In this document: positions 1-8,745 of the stretch, one piece after another
Numbering within the stretch: position 1 is the stretch's first letter
How the letters are laid out: each line of letters opens with the position of its first letter
Assembly: GCF_000166135.1 (NCBI RefSeq)
Contig: NC_014666.1
Coordinates: 4,960,001 to 5,024,000, forward strand
From: Pseudofrankia inefficax
GTDB taxonomy: Bacteria > Actinomycetota > Actinomycetes > Frankiales > Frankiaceae
Direction of reading: 5' to 3'
DNA length: 64,000 nucleotides
Position numbers and translations under genes: made by a program
Notes under the pieces: model-generated
Database searches by the model: none
What the model was told of the DNA's origin: nothing
What the model saw: only the letters and a program-made list of their open reading frames with translations

Positions 1-18
1 ACTCTTCCGGCAGACACG

Positions 19-38
19 TGCTGAACGACCGTACAGTG
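19..38. promoter_or_regulatory. Operator-like palindrome, site 1
   Basis: An 8-4-8 inverted repeat with halves TGCTGAAC and GTACAGTG around GACC. It belongs to the dispersed family described in the findings. Eighteen bases (positions 19-36) are identical, in inverted orientation, to the site at 22719-22738. It lies 189 bp before the SnoaL-like gene and may also serve a gene off the left edge. The binding protein is not known; a TetR-type regulator is inferred. Confidence 0.6.
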
Positions 39-121
39 GGCGGGGTCGATCAGCAAGATCTGCACGTGCCCGGGCCTGGTTTTGCCCGCGCCAACGTCGC
101 TTGACCATTGGGATACGCCGA

Positions 122-141
122 TGTTAAACACGTGCTCAACA
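122..141. promoter_or_regulatory. Operator-like palindrome, site 2
   Basis: Halves TGTTAAAC and GCTCAACA flank ACGT. It lies 86 bp before the SnoaL-like gene and shares the left half and the ACGT centre with the site at 3102-3121. Two sites in one upstream region suggest this promoter is strongly controlled. Confidence 0.55.
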
Positions 142-226
142 TGCGTGGACGGCTGTCCAGACAATCTTTGCCCGAGCGGTCACGAGATCCCGGCCGTCTC
201 GGCAGCAGCAGTGACCAGGGAGCAGC

Positions 227-784
227 ATGAGCACCGACACCGAGATCGAGGAGCTGCGGCGCGAGGTCCGCTTCCTGCGGGACCGGCAGGACATCCTCGA
301 CACTGTGAACAAGCAGTCGCGTGGCCATGACCGTCACGACGTCGAGCTGATGACGAGCGTGCTGCACGAGGACGGGATCGACGAGCACGGCTCGGTCTCG
401 AACGTGGGCGCCGCCTACGGTCCGTGGTCGAACAAGCAGCACTCGATGGTGTTCGCCGACCACCTGCACAACATCACGACGCATACCTGTGAGATCGACG
501 GCGACGTCGCGCACGCCGAGAGCTATGTCATCGGCACCATGGTCGGCCGCGACGAGAAGACGCTGGCCTTCATGGGCGGCCGCTACCTCGACCGGCTGGA
601 ACGCCGCGACGGCGTCTGGAAGATCGCGCTGCGGCGCTGCACGATCGAGTGGGCCTTCACCGCCGACGCCTCCTTCCTGCACTCCGGCGCGTTCCAGGGC
701 TTCCTCAAGGGCACCTGGGACACCGAAGACCTGTCCTACGCCCGCCCGCTGCTACCGGACACCGGGCCCGCCGTCCGCTGGTAA
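227..784 (+). CDS. SnoaL/NTF2-like domain protein
   Basis: This 185-residue protein has the length and pattern of a SnoaL_4-type nuclear-transport-factor-2 fold: an N-terminal helix (about 1-30, ending DILDTVNKQSRGHDRHD), then alternating strands with HDG-like and GRYLDRLERRDGVWKI segments (about 120-140) typical of this fold. Members of the family often act on polyketide, steroid or aromatic intermediates as cyclases, dehydratases or small subunits, but this fold alone does not fix the reaction. The ATG follows GGGAGCAGC, a usable ribosome site. Two operator-like palindromes lie upstream and a strong hairpin lies downstream, so it is probably a single-gene unit. It could serve the same catabolic regulon as the neighbours; the substrate is unknown. 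Confidence 0.75.
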   Translation: MSTDTEIEELRREVRFLRDRQDILDTVNKQSRGHDRHDVELMTSVLHEDGIDEHGSVSNVGAAYGPWSNKQHSMVFADHLHNITTHTCEIDGDVAHAESYVIGTMVGRDEKTLAFMGGRYLDRLERRDGVWKIALRRCTIEWAFTADASFLHSGAFQGFLKGTWDTEDLSYARPLLPDTGPAVRW

Positions 785-839
785 TCGCGTCCGGCCGGCC
801 GGCCACCCGGGACCGGCCACGGTTCGATGATCGCTGATT

Positions 840-891
840 TGGCCCTCAGGTGGTTGTGAATCGCGCCGATTTCACATCCACCTGAGGGCCA
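840..891. terminator. Bidirectional hairpin terminator
   Basis: A perfect 14-bp inverted repeat (TGGCCCTCAGGTGG at 840-853 and its complement at 878-891) encloses a 24-base loop that holds a second, imperfect inverted repeat (TGTGAATC/GATTTCACA). It sits between convergent genes. There is no U-tract, as is usual in very high-GC actinomycetes. Confidence 0.7.
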
Positions 892-900
892 CACTCGCGA

Positions 901-1878
901 TCAAACATCGCCTTTCAGGAGCAGCTCCGGGACTATCGTTTCCAGCTCGTCCACGGTCCAGGGCGCTTCGCGTTTCTCGATCTCGGAGACGATCGTGAAT
1001 CCGTCGTACTGGGCGACACGGCCACCCGCCGTCACCGAGAAGACCTCGCCGTTGATCCCGGCGGCCGCGTCGGAGGCGAGATACGCGAGAAACGGGCCGA
1101 GGTTCTCCGGCGCCTGGTGGTCCCTGTCCTCTCTTTCGAGACGGTGCCGGAGGGCCTCCATCTCGGGGCCGCCCTTCGCCAACTGCCGGCGCATCGAGGC
1201 CCGCCAGTTGACGTGGTTGCGGGAGATCGACCGGGGACAGAACACGTTGCAGGTGATGCCGCTCCCCCGCACCTCCTGGGCAACCGCCCTGGTCAGGCCG
1301 ACCACGCCGGCGTTCGCGGCGCTGTAGGCCGCGAGCATCGGCAGGCCGACCCAGGCGTCCGAGGACGCGTTCAGCACCCGGCCAAAACCCTGACGCCTCA
1401 TGAGCGGCAGGGCATGGTGCATCGTGTTGTAGGTCCCGGTGAGCTTCGCGTGAGTCTGCAGGAACCAGTCCTCCGGCGTCAGCTTCAGAAAAGGACCAAA
1501 ACCCGAGCCCGCGGCACCGTTGACCAGGATGTCGACCCTGCCCCACGTCTCCACCGCGGTCTGGACGAGCGCACCGGCCACCTCGACGTCGCCCGGGTCA
1601 CCGAAGAACGGGACCGCCTCACCACCTTCGGCCACGATCTGGTCCGCGGTCGTCCGGGCGTCACCACTCAGCGACTCGATCAGCCGCCTGTCGTCGTCGG
1701 TCAGCAGACTCTCGGTGTCGTCGCTGTTCGCCCACGCTGACAGACCGACCGAGCCGGGCTTGCGGTTGTTGGTGACCACTCTGGCGCCTTCTCGAGCCAG
1801 GCCGACGGCAATGCCTTTCGCCGCTCCCATGCCGGACCCCGTCACCACCGCCACCTTGCCCGCGAGCCTTCCAGCCAT
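901..1878 (-). CDS. SDR-family oxidoreductase with altered catalytic motif
   Basis: A 325-residue Rossmann short-chain dehydrogenase. The cofactor loop is VTGSGMGAAKG (12-22), where the usual TGxxxGxG has Ala for the third Gly. Ser172 and Tyr185 are placed as in classical SDRs, but the YxxxK lysine is Asn189 (YSAAN), and the NNAG motif reads NGAA. An insertion of about 30 residues follows the second strand (40-70). The family reduces or oxidises carbonyl/hydroxyl groups with NAD(P); loss of the lysine suggests a weak, different or non-catalytic role. The start follows GGGAGATGAG. It lies 54 bp downstream of the LLM oxidoreductase on the same strand and is probably cotranscribed with it. Confidence 0.8.
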   Translation of the reverse strand: MAGRLAGKVAVVTGSGMGAAKGIAVGLAREGARVVTNNRKPGSVGLSAWANSDDTESLLTDDDRRLIESLSGDARTTADQIVAEGGEAVPFFGDPGDVEVAGALVQTAVETWGRVDILVNGAAGSGFGPFLKLTPEDWFLQTHAKLTGTYNTMHHALPLMRRQGFGRVLNASSDAWVGLPMLAAYSAANAGVVGLTRAVAQEVRGSGITCNVFCPRSISRNHVNWRASMRRQLAKGGPEMEALRHRLEREDRDHQAPENLGPFLAYLASDAAAGINGEVFSVTAGGRVAQYDGFTIVSEIEKREAPWTVDELETIVPELLLKGDV

Positions 1879-1932
1879 GCGTCTACCTCATCTCCCTGCT
1901 GGTGGTCGTTGGTGGGCTCAGCTCGTCGCTCG

Positions 1933-2898
1933 TCATCGTCCGCGCAGCCGTTCGACCAGCGGCGCGAACGTGTCGATGGCGTTCTGCGGGACGGTGACGT
2001 AGCTGGTACCGAAGGCATCCCGGTTCGCCAGCAGCTTGTTCGCCATCTCGTCGGGCGTGCCCACCAGGACATTCGGGTGGTGCGGGAGCACCTTCTCGTC
2101 GACGGAGATCCAGCCGGCGATGTCCGCGTACGCCGACTCGGGCCGGTCGGTGACGATCGTGAAGTAGGGCGAACCCTCGATCTCCAGCCCACCGAGGCGC
2201 TCCCCCGCAGCCTCCCTGACGATCGCGTAGCGGTGCGCGGCCTCCTGCATCGGGGTTCGGCCCGCCGCGTTGACCGGGTCGAACGGCACGCTGGAGATGC
2301 TGACGATCTCGGCCTCCCGCGCCGCCAGCGACAGAACGCGCCTGCGGTTCCCGCCGATCATCAACGGCGGCCGCGGCCTCTGTACCGGCAGTGGCAGGCC
2401 GCGGTAGCCGCTGACCCTCACGTGCTCGCCGTGCGCCTCGATCGGTTCGCCGGACCAGTGCGCCTTCAGCAGGGCGACCATCTCCTCCAACCGATCGACG
2501 CGGATCCTTCCGGGATCGAAGGGGATGTTCAGCGCCTTGTACTCGTTGACCTGCACCCCGGCGCCGATGCCCATCTCCAGCCGGCCATCCGAGAGCAGGT
2601 CGAGGGTCGCGGCCTCCTTCGCCAGCGCCGCCGGCACGTGGTAGTCGACGCAGAACACCCGGCAGCCGATCCGCAGCGTCTCGGTCACCGCCGCGGCCCC
2701 GGCCATCGCCGCGATCGGCGCGAGATGCTGCGGCGGCATGCTGCACGCGCGCGCCGCCGGCCCTGGCCCGACATAGTGGTCGGCCACGAACAGTGTCGAG
2801 TACCCGAGAGCCTCGGCCCTGCGCGCCAGGTCGTACCACTCGCGCGCCGACGTCGCCCGCGTCCCCTGCACCGCGAAGCGGAAAGGCTTGACGTCCAT
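1933..2898 (-). CDS. LLM-class F420-dependent oxidoreductase
   Basis: A 321-residue luciferase-like (bacterial luciferase fold, TIM barrel) oxidoreductase. The N-terminal run FRFAVQGTRATSAREWYDLARRAEALGY and the LFVADHY segment are characteristic of the MSMEG_2516/TIGR03621 F420 subgroup. Such enzymes use deazaflavin F420 or flavin to oxidise or reduce alcohols, ketones or enones. I chose the ATG that starts MDVKPFRF; the open frame extends 61 codons further upstream but that part is proline/arginine-rich and unlike the family. The 20-bp operator-like palindrome at 3102-3121 lies about 200 bp upstream. With the SDR downstream it forms a two-gene redox unit. Substrate unknown. Confidence 0.85.
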   Translation of the reverse strand: MDVKPFRFAVQGTRATSAREWYDLARRAEALGYSTLFVADHYVGPGPAARACSMPPQHLAPIAAMAGAAAVTETLRIGCRVFCVDYHVPAALAKEAATLDLLSDGRLEMGIGAGVQVNEYKALNIPFDPGRIRVDRLEEMVALLKAHWSGEPIEAHGEHVRVSGYRGLPLPVQRPRPPLMIGGNRRRVLSLAAREAEIVSISSVPFDPVNAAGRTPMQEAAHRYAIVREAAGERLGGLEIEGSPYFTIVTDRPESAYADIAGWISVDEKVLPHHPNVLVGTPDEMANKLLANRDAFGTSYVTVPQNAIDTFAPLVERLRGR

Positions 2899-3101
2899 CG
2901 GCGGCCTACCGGGCCGGGCCGGCCGGACCGCGCGGCACGCCCCGGAGGACTTCTTGCTCAGGGTCCGGCTGAACCAGCATGGCGTACCTCCGTTCACACG
3001 ACGATCGGCGGCTTCGAATAACCGCGAGCTGTTCTGGTCCGCACCCGGACCGCATTCGCATCCACTTACTGTGGCGATCACTTAGACAGTCGCCGAGAAT
3101 C

Positions 3102-3121
3102 TATTAAACACGTGTTTAACA
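3102..3121. promoter_or_regulatory. Operator-like palindrome, site 3 (most symmetric)
   Basis: Halves TATTAAAC and GTTTAACA flank ACGT; the core TTAAACACGTGTTTAA (3104-3119) is a perfect 16-base palindrome. It precedes the LLM-SDR pair on the minus strand. The AAAC-N4-GTTT core resembles operators described for PsrA-type fatty-acid-responsive TetR proteins (analogy only). Confidence 0.65.
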
Positions 3122-3247
3122 CCGGACCCGTCGCCTGGTCAAGCGAGGGAGGTGCCCACAGGCCGAGCGCCGTACGCGCCGCGCTCCAGAGCGGACCTAC
3201 GACGGGGACGCTGATTCCTTCCGCCGGATCGTTCGACGGCCGGCTGG

Positions 3248-4180
3248 TCAGGGCTCGAGAACGACACGGATGGCGCCGAGTGACCTGTCACCAGCGACCC
3301 GAAACGCCTCGGCCGCGTCCTCGATCGGGAACCGGTGCGTGATCAGTGCGGCGGCGATGGTCGGGTCGGCGGCCAGCATGGCCGCCGCGTCCGCCAGGTC
3401 ACTGCCATCCCGGTGGGCGCAGTAGCCCAGCGACGGCACGAGCCGAGCCTCACGGATGAAAAGTGTCTGGAGGTCGATCCGGATCTCGGAGAACTGCGCG
3501 CCGAGGACGACGACCGACCCGCCCGGGGCGACGAGCTCGATGGCACGAGCGAGGCTCGCGTCGGATCCGGCGGCCTCGACGACGACGTCATAGCGGCCGC
3601 CGGTGCCCAGGGATGCTCCGAGCAGGTCACCCGCCTCCCGCTGGTGGGGATGCCGCGCCTCCAGCGCGACGTGCCGCGCACCCATCCGGCGAGCGCCGGC
3701 GACGGCCAGGAGCCCGAGCGCGCCGGCGCCGACGACAGCGACCCGGCTGCCGGGGCCGGTGCCGCCCAGCCGCAGGCCATGCCAGGACACCGCGGCCGGC
3801 TCGGCCAGCGAGGCGTCCCGGACCGCGAGCCCGGCCGGCAGCGCCACCAGGCGCTCGGCCGGCGCACGGAACTGCTCAGCCATTCCCCCGTCGATCGCGA
3901 CGCCCAGCGAACGCCGCAGCCAGGTCGGGCACAGGTTGTACCGGCCCTGCAGGCATCGCGCGCAGGTCATGCATCCGTACACCGCCTCGACGACGACGGC
4001 CGTGCCGTCCTCGCGCACCCCGGCCAGCTCGTGGCCGATGATCGGGCGCCCGGGGCCGACGTGACGCAGGTCGCCGCCGCAGATGCTCGCCGACCGGATC
4101 CGCACGAGCTCACCCGAGCCCGGCGGATCGTCGACTTCTACGACGGCGACCCCGTCATCGGTCCTGCGCACTGCCTTCAT
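3248..4180 (-). CDS. Zinc-dependent alcohol dehydrogenase (MDR family)
   Basis: A 310-residue medium-chain dehydrogenase. Catalytic-zinc ligands Cys34 and His50-Glu51 are visible (ICGGDL, IIGHELAG), followed by the four structural-zinc cysteines 70, 73, 76 and 84. The NAD(P)-binding loop VVGAGALGLLAVAGA lies near 155-170. The family interconverts alcohols and aldehydes or ketones, so a role in oxidising an alcohol released by the neighbouring esterases is plausible. The ATG starting MKAVRRTDD follows GAAGGGCG; an in-frame upstream ATG lacks family similarity. It is 113 bp downstream of the acyl-CoA synthetase on the same strand and probably closes that operon. Confidence 0.87.
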   Translation of the reverse strand: MKAVRRTDDGVAVVEVDDPPGSGELVRIRSASICGGDLRHVGPGRPIIGHELAGVREDGTAVVVEAVYGCMTCARCLQGRYNLCPTWLRRSLGVAIDGGMAEQFRAPAERLVALPAGLAVRDASLAEPAAVSWHGLRLGGTGPGSRVAVVGAGALGLLAVAGARRMGARHVALEARHPHQREAGDLLGASLGTGGRYDVVVEAAGSDASLARAIELVAPGGSVVVLGAQFSEIRIDLQTLFIREARLVPSLGYCAHRDGSDLADAAAMLAADPTIAAALITHRFPIEDAAEAFRVAGDRSLGAIRVVLEP

Positions 4181-4293
4181 ATGGTTCTCACGCCCTTCGC
4201 CGCGGTCGTCGGATGTGACTGCCCCGGACACGCGGGAAGCAGAGCGCGCCCGCCGGGGTGCCTGTCAGGCCAGCGGTGCGGTGTGGATGGCCG

Positions 4294-5835
4294 TTACCGC
4301 TGCCGCAGTAGGTAGCGCTGCACCTTCCCGCTCGGGGTTTTCGGCAGCGCGTCGATGAAATGGACCGCCCGCGGGTACGCGTGCCGGGAGTACTGGTCGC
4401 GGACGAGCGCCGTCAGCTCGGCGGCGAGCGCGTCGCTCGGGGGGATCTCCGGCGCCAGGACGACGAACGCCTCGACCTGCTCACCGCGGACGCCCGCCGG
4501 GTCCGGCCGGCCGACGACCGCCACGTCCAGCACCGCCGGATGAGTGATCAGCACGCTCTCCACGTCGAACGGGCCGATCCGGTAGCCAGCGGCGAGGATG
4601 ACGTCGTCGTCACGGGCGGTGAAGAAGAAATAGCCGTCCTCGTCGACGCGCCCGGTGTCCGCGGTCAGGTACCACCGCTTGTCGGCGGTGAACCGCTCGG
4701 CCGTCCGCCCGGCGTCCTCGTGGTAGCCGGCGAACCAGAACAGCGAGCTGGCCGCCTCGATGGCGATCTGGCCGTCGACGATCCCGGCCGCGTACCCGGG
4801 CAGTGGCTGGCCCATCGAGGAGTCCTTCAGCGGCGCGGCGATCTCGTCGTTCCAGTGGTTGCCGATCAGCATGCCGAGCTCGGTCTGCCCGTAGTGGTCG
4901 CGGACCTCGATGCCGAACGCCTCCCGGGCCCAGCTCACGACGTCCGGCGTCAACGGCTCGCCGGCCGACGAGGCCCGCCGCAGCGCGATACCGCCGTCGA
5001 CCAGCCCGCTCTTGCTCAGCGCCCGGTACACCGTCGGGGCGGCGGCGAAGTTGGTCACGCCGAACCGGCGCAGCAGGCCCACCGTCGACTCCGCCGAGAA
5101 GCCGGCGTTCAGCAGCAGGTTGCGCCGGCCGGCGGCGAGCGGACCGACGATCCCGTAGTAGATGCCGTACGCCCAGCCCGGGTCGGCGGCGTTCCAGAAC
5201 ACGTCGTCGGCCCGCACGTCGAGGTCGTAGTGCAGGTAGCAGTGAAAGGCCGCGAGCGCCCGGACCGGGACCACCACGCCCTTCGGCTTGCCCGTGGTTC
5301 CGCTCGTGTAGAGCTGCAGCATGGCGCCGTCGCCGCCGACCGCGACGGACTCGGCCAGCGGTGGGCTGTTCGTGACCAGATCGTCGAACTCGGGCCCCGT
5401 CTGGAGCACGTCGATGCCGGCCAGCGTGTCCAGCTTGGCGCGCTGCGACGGCTCGGTGAGGACGAGGCGCGCCTTCGCCCCGTCGACCCGCGTCTGGATC
5501 GCGCCGACCTGGAAGGCCGTGAACAACGGGACCTGCACGGCGCCCAACCGCCACAGCGCCAGCATCGTCACGACCAGCTCCGGCCGTTTGCCCATGAGCA
5601 CCGGAACCCGGTCACCGCGCCGGACCCCCAGCCCGGCGAGCCCCGTGGCGAGCCGCCGGGACGCCTCGGCGAGCTCGCCGTACGTCAGGTCGCGACTCGA
5701 CAGGTCCGGCTCGACGAACGTGAAGGCGACGGCCCGCGGATCATGCCGGTCACAGAGCAGCCACGCGACGTTCGCGTCCGCGGCGGCGTACGTCGCGAGC
5801 CATCCCGCGACCGCCTCGTCAGTGGTCGTCGCCAT
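4294..5835 (-). CDS. AMP-forming acyl-CoA synthetase
   Basis: A 513-residue member of the ANL superfamily. The P-loop YTSGTTGKPKG is at about 176-186, the A5 core YGQTELG and the hinge YRIGPFDVES are present, and the C-terminal catalytic lysine is Lys504 in PKTPSGKVQRY. The enzyme activates a carboxylate with ATP and joins it to CoA. The segments WLLCDRHDP and LLNAGFSAE are shared with the enzyme at 57700-59292, so they are paralogues of the acetyl/propionyl-synthetase-like branch. The start MATTTDEAV lies just downstream of the CocE stop with a 10-bp gap, which supports cotranscription; it has no strong ribosome site, so coupling is likely. Acyl substrate unknown. Confidence 0.9.
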   Translation of the reverse strand: MATTTDEAVAGWLATYAAADANVAWLLCDRHDPRAVAFTFVEPDLSSRDLTYGELAEASRRLATGLAGLGVRRGDRVPVLMGKRPELVVTMLALWRLGAVQVPLFTAFQVGAIQTRVDGAKARLVLTEPSQRAKLDTLAGIDVLQTGPEFDDLVTNSPPLAESVAVGGDGAMLQLYTSGTTGKPKGVVVPVRALAAFHCYLHYDLDVRADDVFWNAADPGWAYGIYYGIVGPLAAGRRNLLLNAGFSAESTVGLLRRFGVTNFAAAPTVYRALSKSGLVDGGIALRRASSAGEPLTPDVVSWAREAFGIEVRDHYGQTELGMLIGNHWNDEIAAPLKDSSMGQPLPGYAAGIVDGQIAIEAASSLFWFAGYHEDAGRTAERFTADKRWYLTADTGRVDEDGYFFFTARDDDVILAAGYRIGPFDVESVLITHPAVLDVAVVGRPDPAGVRGEQVEAFVVLAPEIPPSDALAAELTALVRDQYSRHAYPRAVHFIDALPKTPSGKVQRYLLRQR

Positions 5836-5845
5836 CGCCGTCCCG

Positions 5846-7591
5846 CTACCGCTGGATGATCGGCAGGACGAGGCGGCTGGGCCGGGACGGGCCGTGGAAC
5901 ACCTGGTTGTCCGCGACGACCGGCGTGGCGGTGTCGTAGGCGATCTCGTTGCCGGTGTTCGTGTTGCGGTCATAGCGCGGGAAGTTGCTGCTGGAGACCT
6001 CCAGCCGGATGCGGTGGCCCGGCAGGAAGACGTTCGACGTCGGGCCGAGGTCGAGGGTCAGTTCGTAGACCTCGCCGGGTTCGAGCAGCTTCGCCTCGGC
6101 CAGCGACTCCCGGTAGCGGGCCCGCAGGATGCCGTCGGCCAGGTAGATGGCTCTGCCGTCGGGGAAGACGTCGACGAGCTTGCCGGTGAAGTCGGTGTCG
6201 AGCGCCGACGACGACGCGTGCAGCACGAGGCGGATATCGCCGGTGACCTCGACGGGCTCGGTGAGGACCGGTGTGCTGAAGCAGAGCACATCGGCCCGTT
6301 GTTCGACCGGGCGCTGGTCGGCCGGCCCCGATCGCAGGGCGGCCACACCGAAGCCCATCTCGTTGAGCCGTCCACCCAGCGTCGGCACCGGGTCGTGGGG
6401 GTCGAACCGGTAGCCGTCCGAGGTCTCGGTGGTTGGGACGTCCGTCGTCAGCAGGCCGTCGCCGTCGGCGGTGTTCGCCTGGCCCGCGCCGTCGAGGTAG
6501 TAGTCGACGTACCGGGTGTCCGGCAGCGGCCAGTCCTGCTCGTCGCGCCACTGGTCGATGCCCATCACGAAGATCCGCACCGGGCTGGCGCCGACGTCCG
6601 AATCCTGGTTGCCACGCAGGTGACGGTCGAAGAACCGCAGGTGCGCGCCGGTGAGGTCGGCGTAGGGAGCGCCGGACATCAGGCCGAACTCGCGGTCGCG
6701 GTACATCGCGTCCTGATAGGTGTGGTCCCAGGGGCCGACGATGAGCCGCTGGCCTTCCCGTGCCTCCGGCGTGGCCGCGCCGGCCCGCATCCGGGTGAAC
6801 GCGCGGGTCGTCTCGGGCGCGAAGAAGTCGAACCAGCCGACGATGTGCAGCGCCGGGGTGGTCATCTCGCCCAGGTGCTCGCCGGGTGCGATGCCCTTCC
6901 AGAAGTCGTCGTGGCTGGGGTGCTTCCACCACTGCTTCCACCAGGGGGCATGCTTGTCGAGCACCGGCTGGTCGGTGATCGGAAACCTGCGCAGATGCGG
7001 CTCCAGGTCGAACATCACCGACCCGGCCTCGACCAGTGGGTCAAGGTCGCCCTTGCCGTGCTCGAAGGCGTACTGGCCCTGGGTGACGATCTGCGCGGCC
7101 ACCCAGCCCAGCGCCATCCCCCAGGAGACGGCTCCGCCCGGGCTGTACCAGGGCGCGAGGTAGAAGTCCGTGGTGGCCGCCGTCGGGGCGATGGCCTTGA
7201 GCGCCGGTGGGCGCCGCGAGGCCGCGGCCCACTGGGTGATCCCGTGGTACGACATCCCGTAGCCGCCGACGGTTCCATCACACCACGGCTGCGCGGCGGT
7301 CCACTCCACCGCGTCGAAGCCGTCGTCGGCGTCGTCCATGAACGGCCGGAAACCGCCGTTCGAGCCATACGTGCCGCGGCATTCCTGGTACACCACGGCA
7401 TAGCCGGCCTCGACCATCGACAGCACGTTCGGGATGAGCGAGAGGGGCAGCTTCTCGAACATCTCCTTGCTGTAGCCCATCCGGATCACCAGGGCCGGTC
7501 CCGGCGGGCCGTCCGGCAGGAACAGGTCCGTGCATAGCGTCACGCCGTCGCGCATCGGCACCATGACGTTCTTCTCGACTCGGTATCCCAC
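5846..7591 (-). CDS. CocE/NonD-family hydrolase
   Basis: A 581-residue serine hydrolase of the cocaine-esterase/X-Pro dipeptidyl-peptidase S15 family. The start region VMVPMRDGVTL, nucleophile motif GYGMSYHG (Ser114), a helical cap and a C-terminal jelly-roll-like lectin domain (about 370-581) are all recognisable. Family members cleave carboxylic esters or amides. I chose the GTG preceded by GGGAGAGACC because it gives the family's usual beginning; a longer frame upstream overlaps the next gene and is arginine-rich. It is one of five such paralogues in the window, closest in layout to the one at 11847-13613. It lies inside a run of hydrolases feeding the acyl-CoA synthetase. Confidence 0.9.
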   Translation of the reverse strand: MGYRVEKNVMVPMRDGVTLCTDLFLPDGPPGPALVIRMGYSKEMFEKLPLSLIPNVLSMVEAGYAVVYQECRGTYGSNGGFRPFMDDADDGFDAVEWTAAQPWCDGTVGGYGMSYHGITQWAAASRRPPALKAIAPTAATTDFYLAPWYSPGGAVSWGMALGWVAAQIVTQGQYAFEHGKGDLDPLVEAGSVMFDLEPHLRRFPITDQPVLDKHAPWWKQWWKHPSHDDFWKGIAPGEHLGEMTTPALHIVGWFDFFAPETTRAFTRMRAGAATPEAREGQRLIVGPWDHTYQDAMYRDREFGLMSGAPYADLTGAHLRFFDRHLRGNQDSDVGASPVRIFVMGIDQWRDEQDWPLPDTRYVDYYLDGAGQANTADGDGLLTTDVPTTETSDGYRFDPHDPVPTLGGRLNEMGFGVAALRSGPADQRPVEQRADVLCFSTPVLTEPVEVTGDIRLVLHASSSALDTDFTGKLVDVFPDGRAIYLADGILRARYRESLAEAKLLEPGEVYELTLDLGPTSNVFLPGHRIRLEVSSSNFPRYDRNTNTGNEIAYDTATPVVADNQVFHGPSRPSRLVLPIIQR

Positions 7592-7653
7592 GGTCTCTCC
7601 CGCGTCCTCGCTCGGCTGTTCTTTCGGGTACGGCTCCGACAGTGGCTGTGCCG

Positions 7654-8649
7654 TCAGGCGACGGCCGACGCCCAGTGGTTCTCGCAGAACAGGCGGATCT
7701 GCGCCGCGCGCTCGTTGTCCTCCGGGGACATTCCGAGGAAGCCCGCGTGTCCCATGGCCTCCCACACGTGCAGTTCGGCCTCGACACCCGCCCGCAGCAG
7801 GGCCCGGTGAAAACGGACCGTGTCCGACAGGAGCTTGTCCCGCGTTCCGGTGGTCAGGATGGTGGGCGGGAAACCCTGGGTCAGGTCGGCGTACACCACC
7901 GAGATGTAGGGGATCTTCAGGTCGTGGCCGCCCGCGTACAGCTCGAAGGCCGGCGCGAAGACGCCGCGCAGCACCGTGTCGACGCCCTCATTCGTCCACC
8001 AGCTGTCGCTGCTTTCCGTGAGGTCGGTGCAGGGCGTGTTCAGCACCGCCGCTGCCGGCAGCGGCAGGCCTTCGTCGCGGCCTTTCAGGACGCAGGCCGC
8101 CGCGAGGTTCCCGCCCGCCGACGAACCGCCGATGACGACTTCCTCTGGCCGTCGTTCGTCGAGCAGCCGTCGGTAACCGGCCACGCAGTCGTCGACCGTG
8201 GTCGGGAACGGGTGGTCGGGCGGCATCCGGTAGTCGACCGACCAGACCGTCGCGCCCAGGCCCTTGGCGAAGTCGACCGCCCGCGAGCAGGCGATCTGGC
8301 CGCCGTCCTGGATGAAGCCGCCGCCGTGGAAGTCGAGGAAGACCCGGCGGTCGTCCGCGGGCACCCCATCGGGCCGGATCTTGTAGACGACGAAACCGCC
8401 GAGATCCTCCTCCTCGACCGTCGCACCGACGAACTCGCCACCCGCCCCCGTCATGGCGATCACGGCCGCCTCGCGCTCGGCGACCAGCTTCTTCCAGCCC
8501 TCGGCGTCGAGCTCGACGCCGAGCCACTCCGGCTCCGGCCCCACCATGCCCAGCGCCAGCATCGCCCGCGCCTCGGGGCTCACCGTCGGGGGAACCGGTA
8601 CCTCGCGCTCCGGCACCCGCAGCGCCGGGAGCGAACCTTCGTCCGTCAT
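7654..8649 (-). CDS. HSL-type alpha/beta hydrolase
   Basis: A 331-residue hormone-sensitive-lipase-family (family IV) esterase. The oxyanion motif HGGG is at 108-111, nucleophile Ser177 lies in GGSSAGGN, the acid is in TGTRDKLLSD and the histidine in AMGHAGF. Such enzymes cleave short to medium acyl esters. The start MTDEGSLPAL follows GAGGTGAG and matches the N-termini of the paralogues at 55111-56121 and 62909-63889 (xPALRVPxREyPVP). It sits 62 bp upstream of a CocE hydrolase on the same strand, probably in one operon with the other esterases. Confidence 0.9.
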   Translation of the reverse strand: MTDEGSLPALRVPEREVPVPPTVSPEARAMLALGMVGPEPEWLGVELDAEGWKKLVAEREAAVIAMTGAGGEFVGATVEEEDLGGFVVYKIRPDGVPADDRRVFLDFHGGGFIQDGGQIACSRAVDFAKGLGATVWSVDYRMPPDHPFPTTVDDCVAGYRRLLDERRPEEVVIGGSSAGGNLAAACVLKGRDEGLPLPAAAVLNTPCTDLTESSDSWWTNEGVDTVLRGVFAPAFELYAGGHDLKIPYISVVYADLTQGFPPTILTTGTRDKLLSDTVRFHRALLRAGVEAELHVWEAMGHAGFLGMSPEDNERAAQIRLFCENHWASAVA

Positions 8650-8745
8650 CGCCCTCACCTCTCGTGTCACAGCGGGCAGCGTCCGCTCAGCCGGTAATAG
8701 TCGACAGCGGTGCGAGAACAGCCGTCCGCCCGGCGCGCTCAGGCG

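Noticed and set aside
4360-5859. Long open frame antisense to the acyl-CoA synthetase
   Set aside because: It is Arg/Gly/Val/Asp-rich with no recognisable domain and mirrors a clear gene on the other strand; long antisense frames are expected at this G+C content. The same holds for frames opposite the CocE, SDR, dioxygenase and lipoprotein genes.
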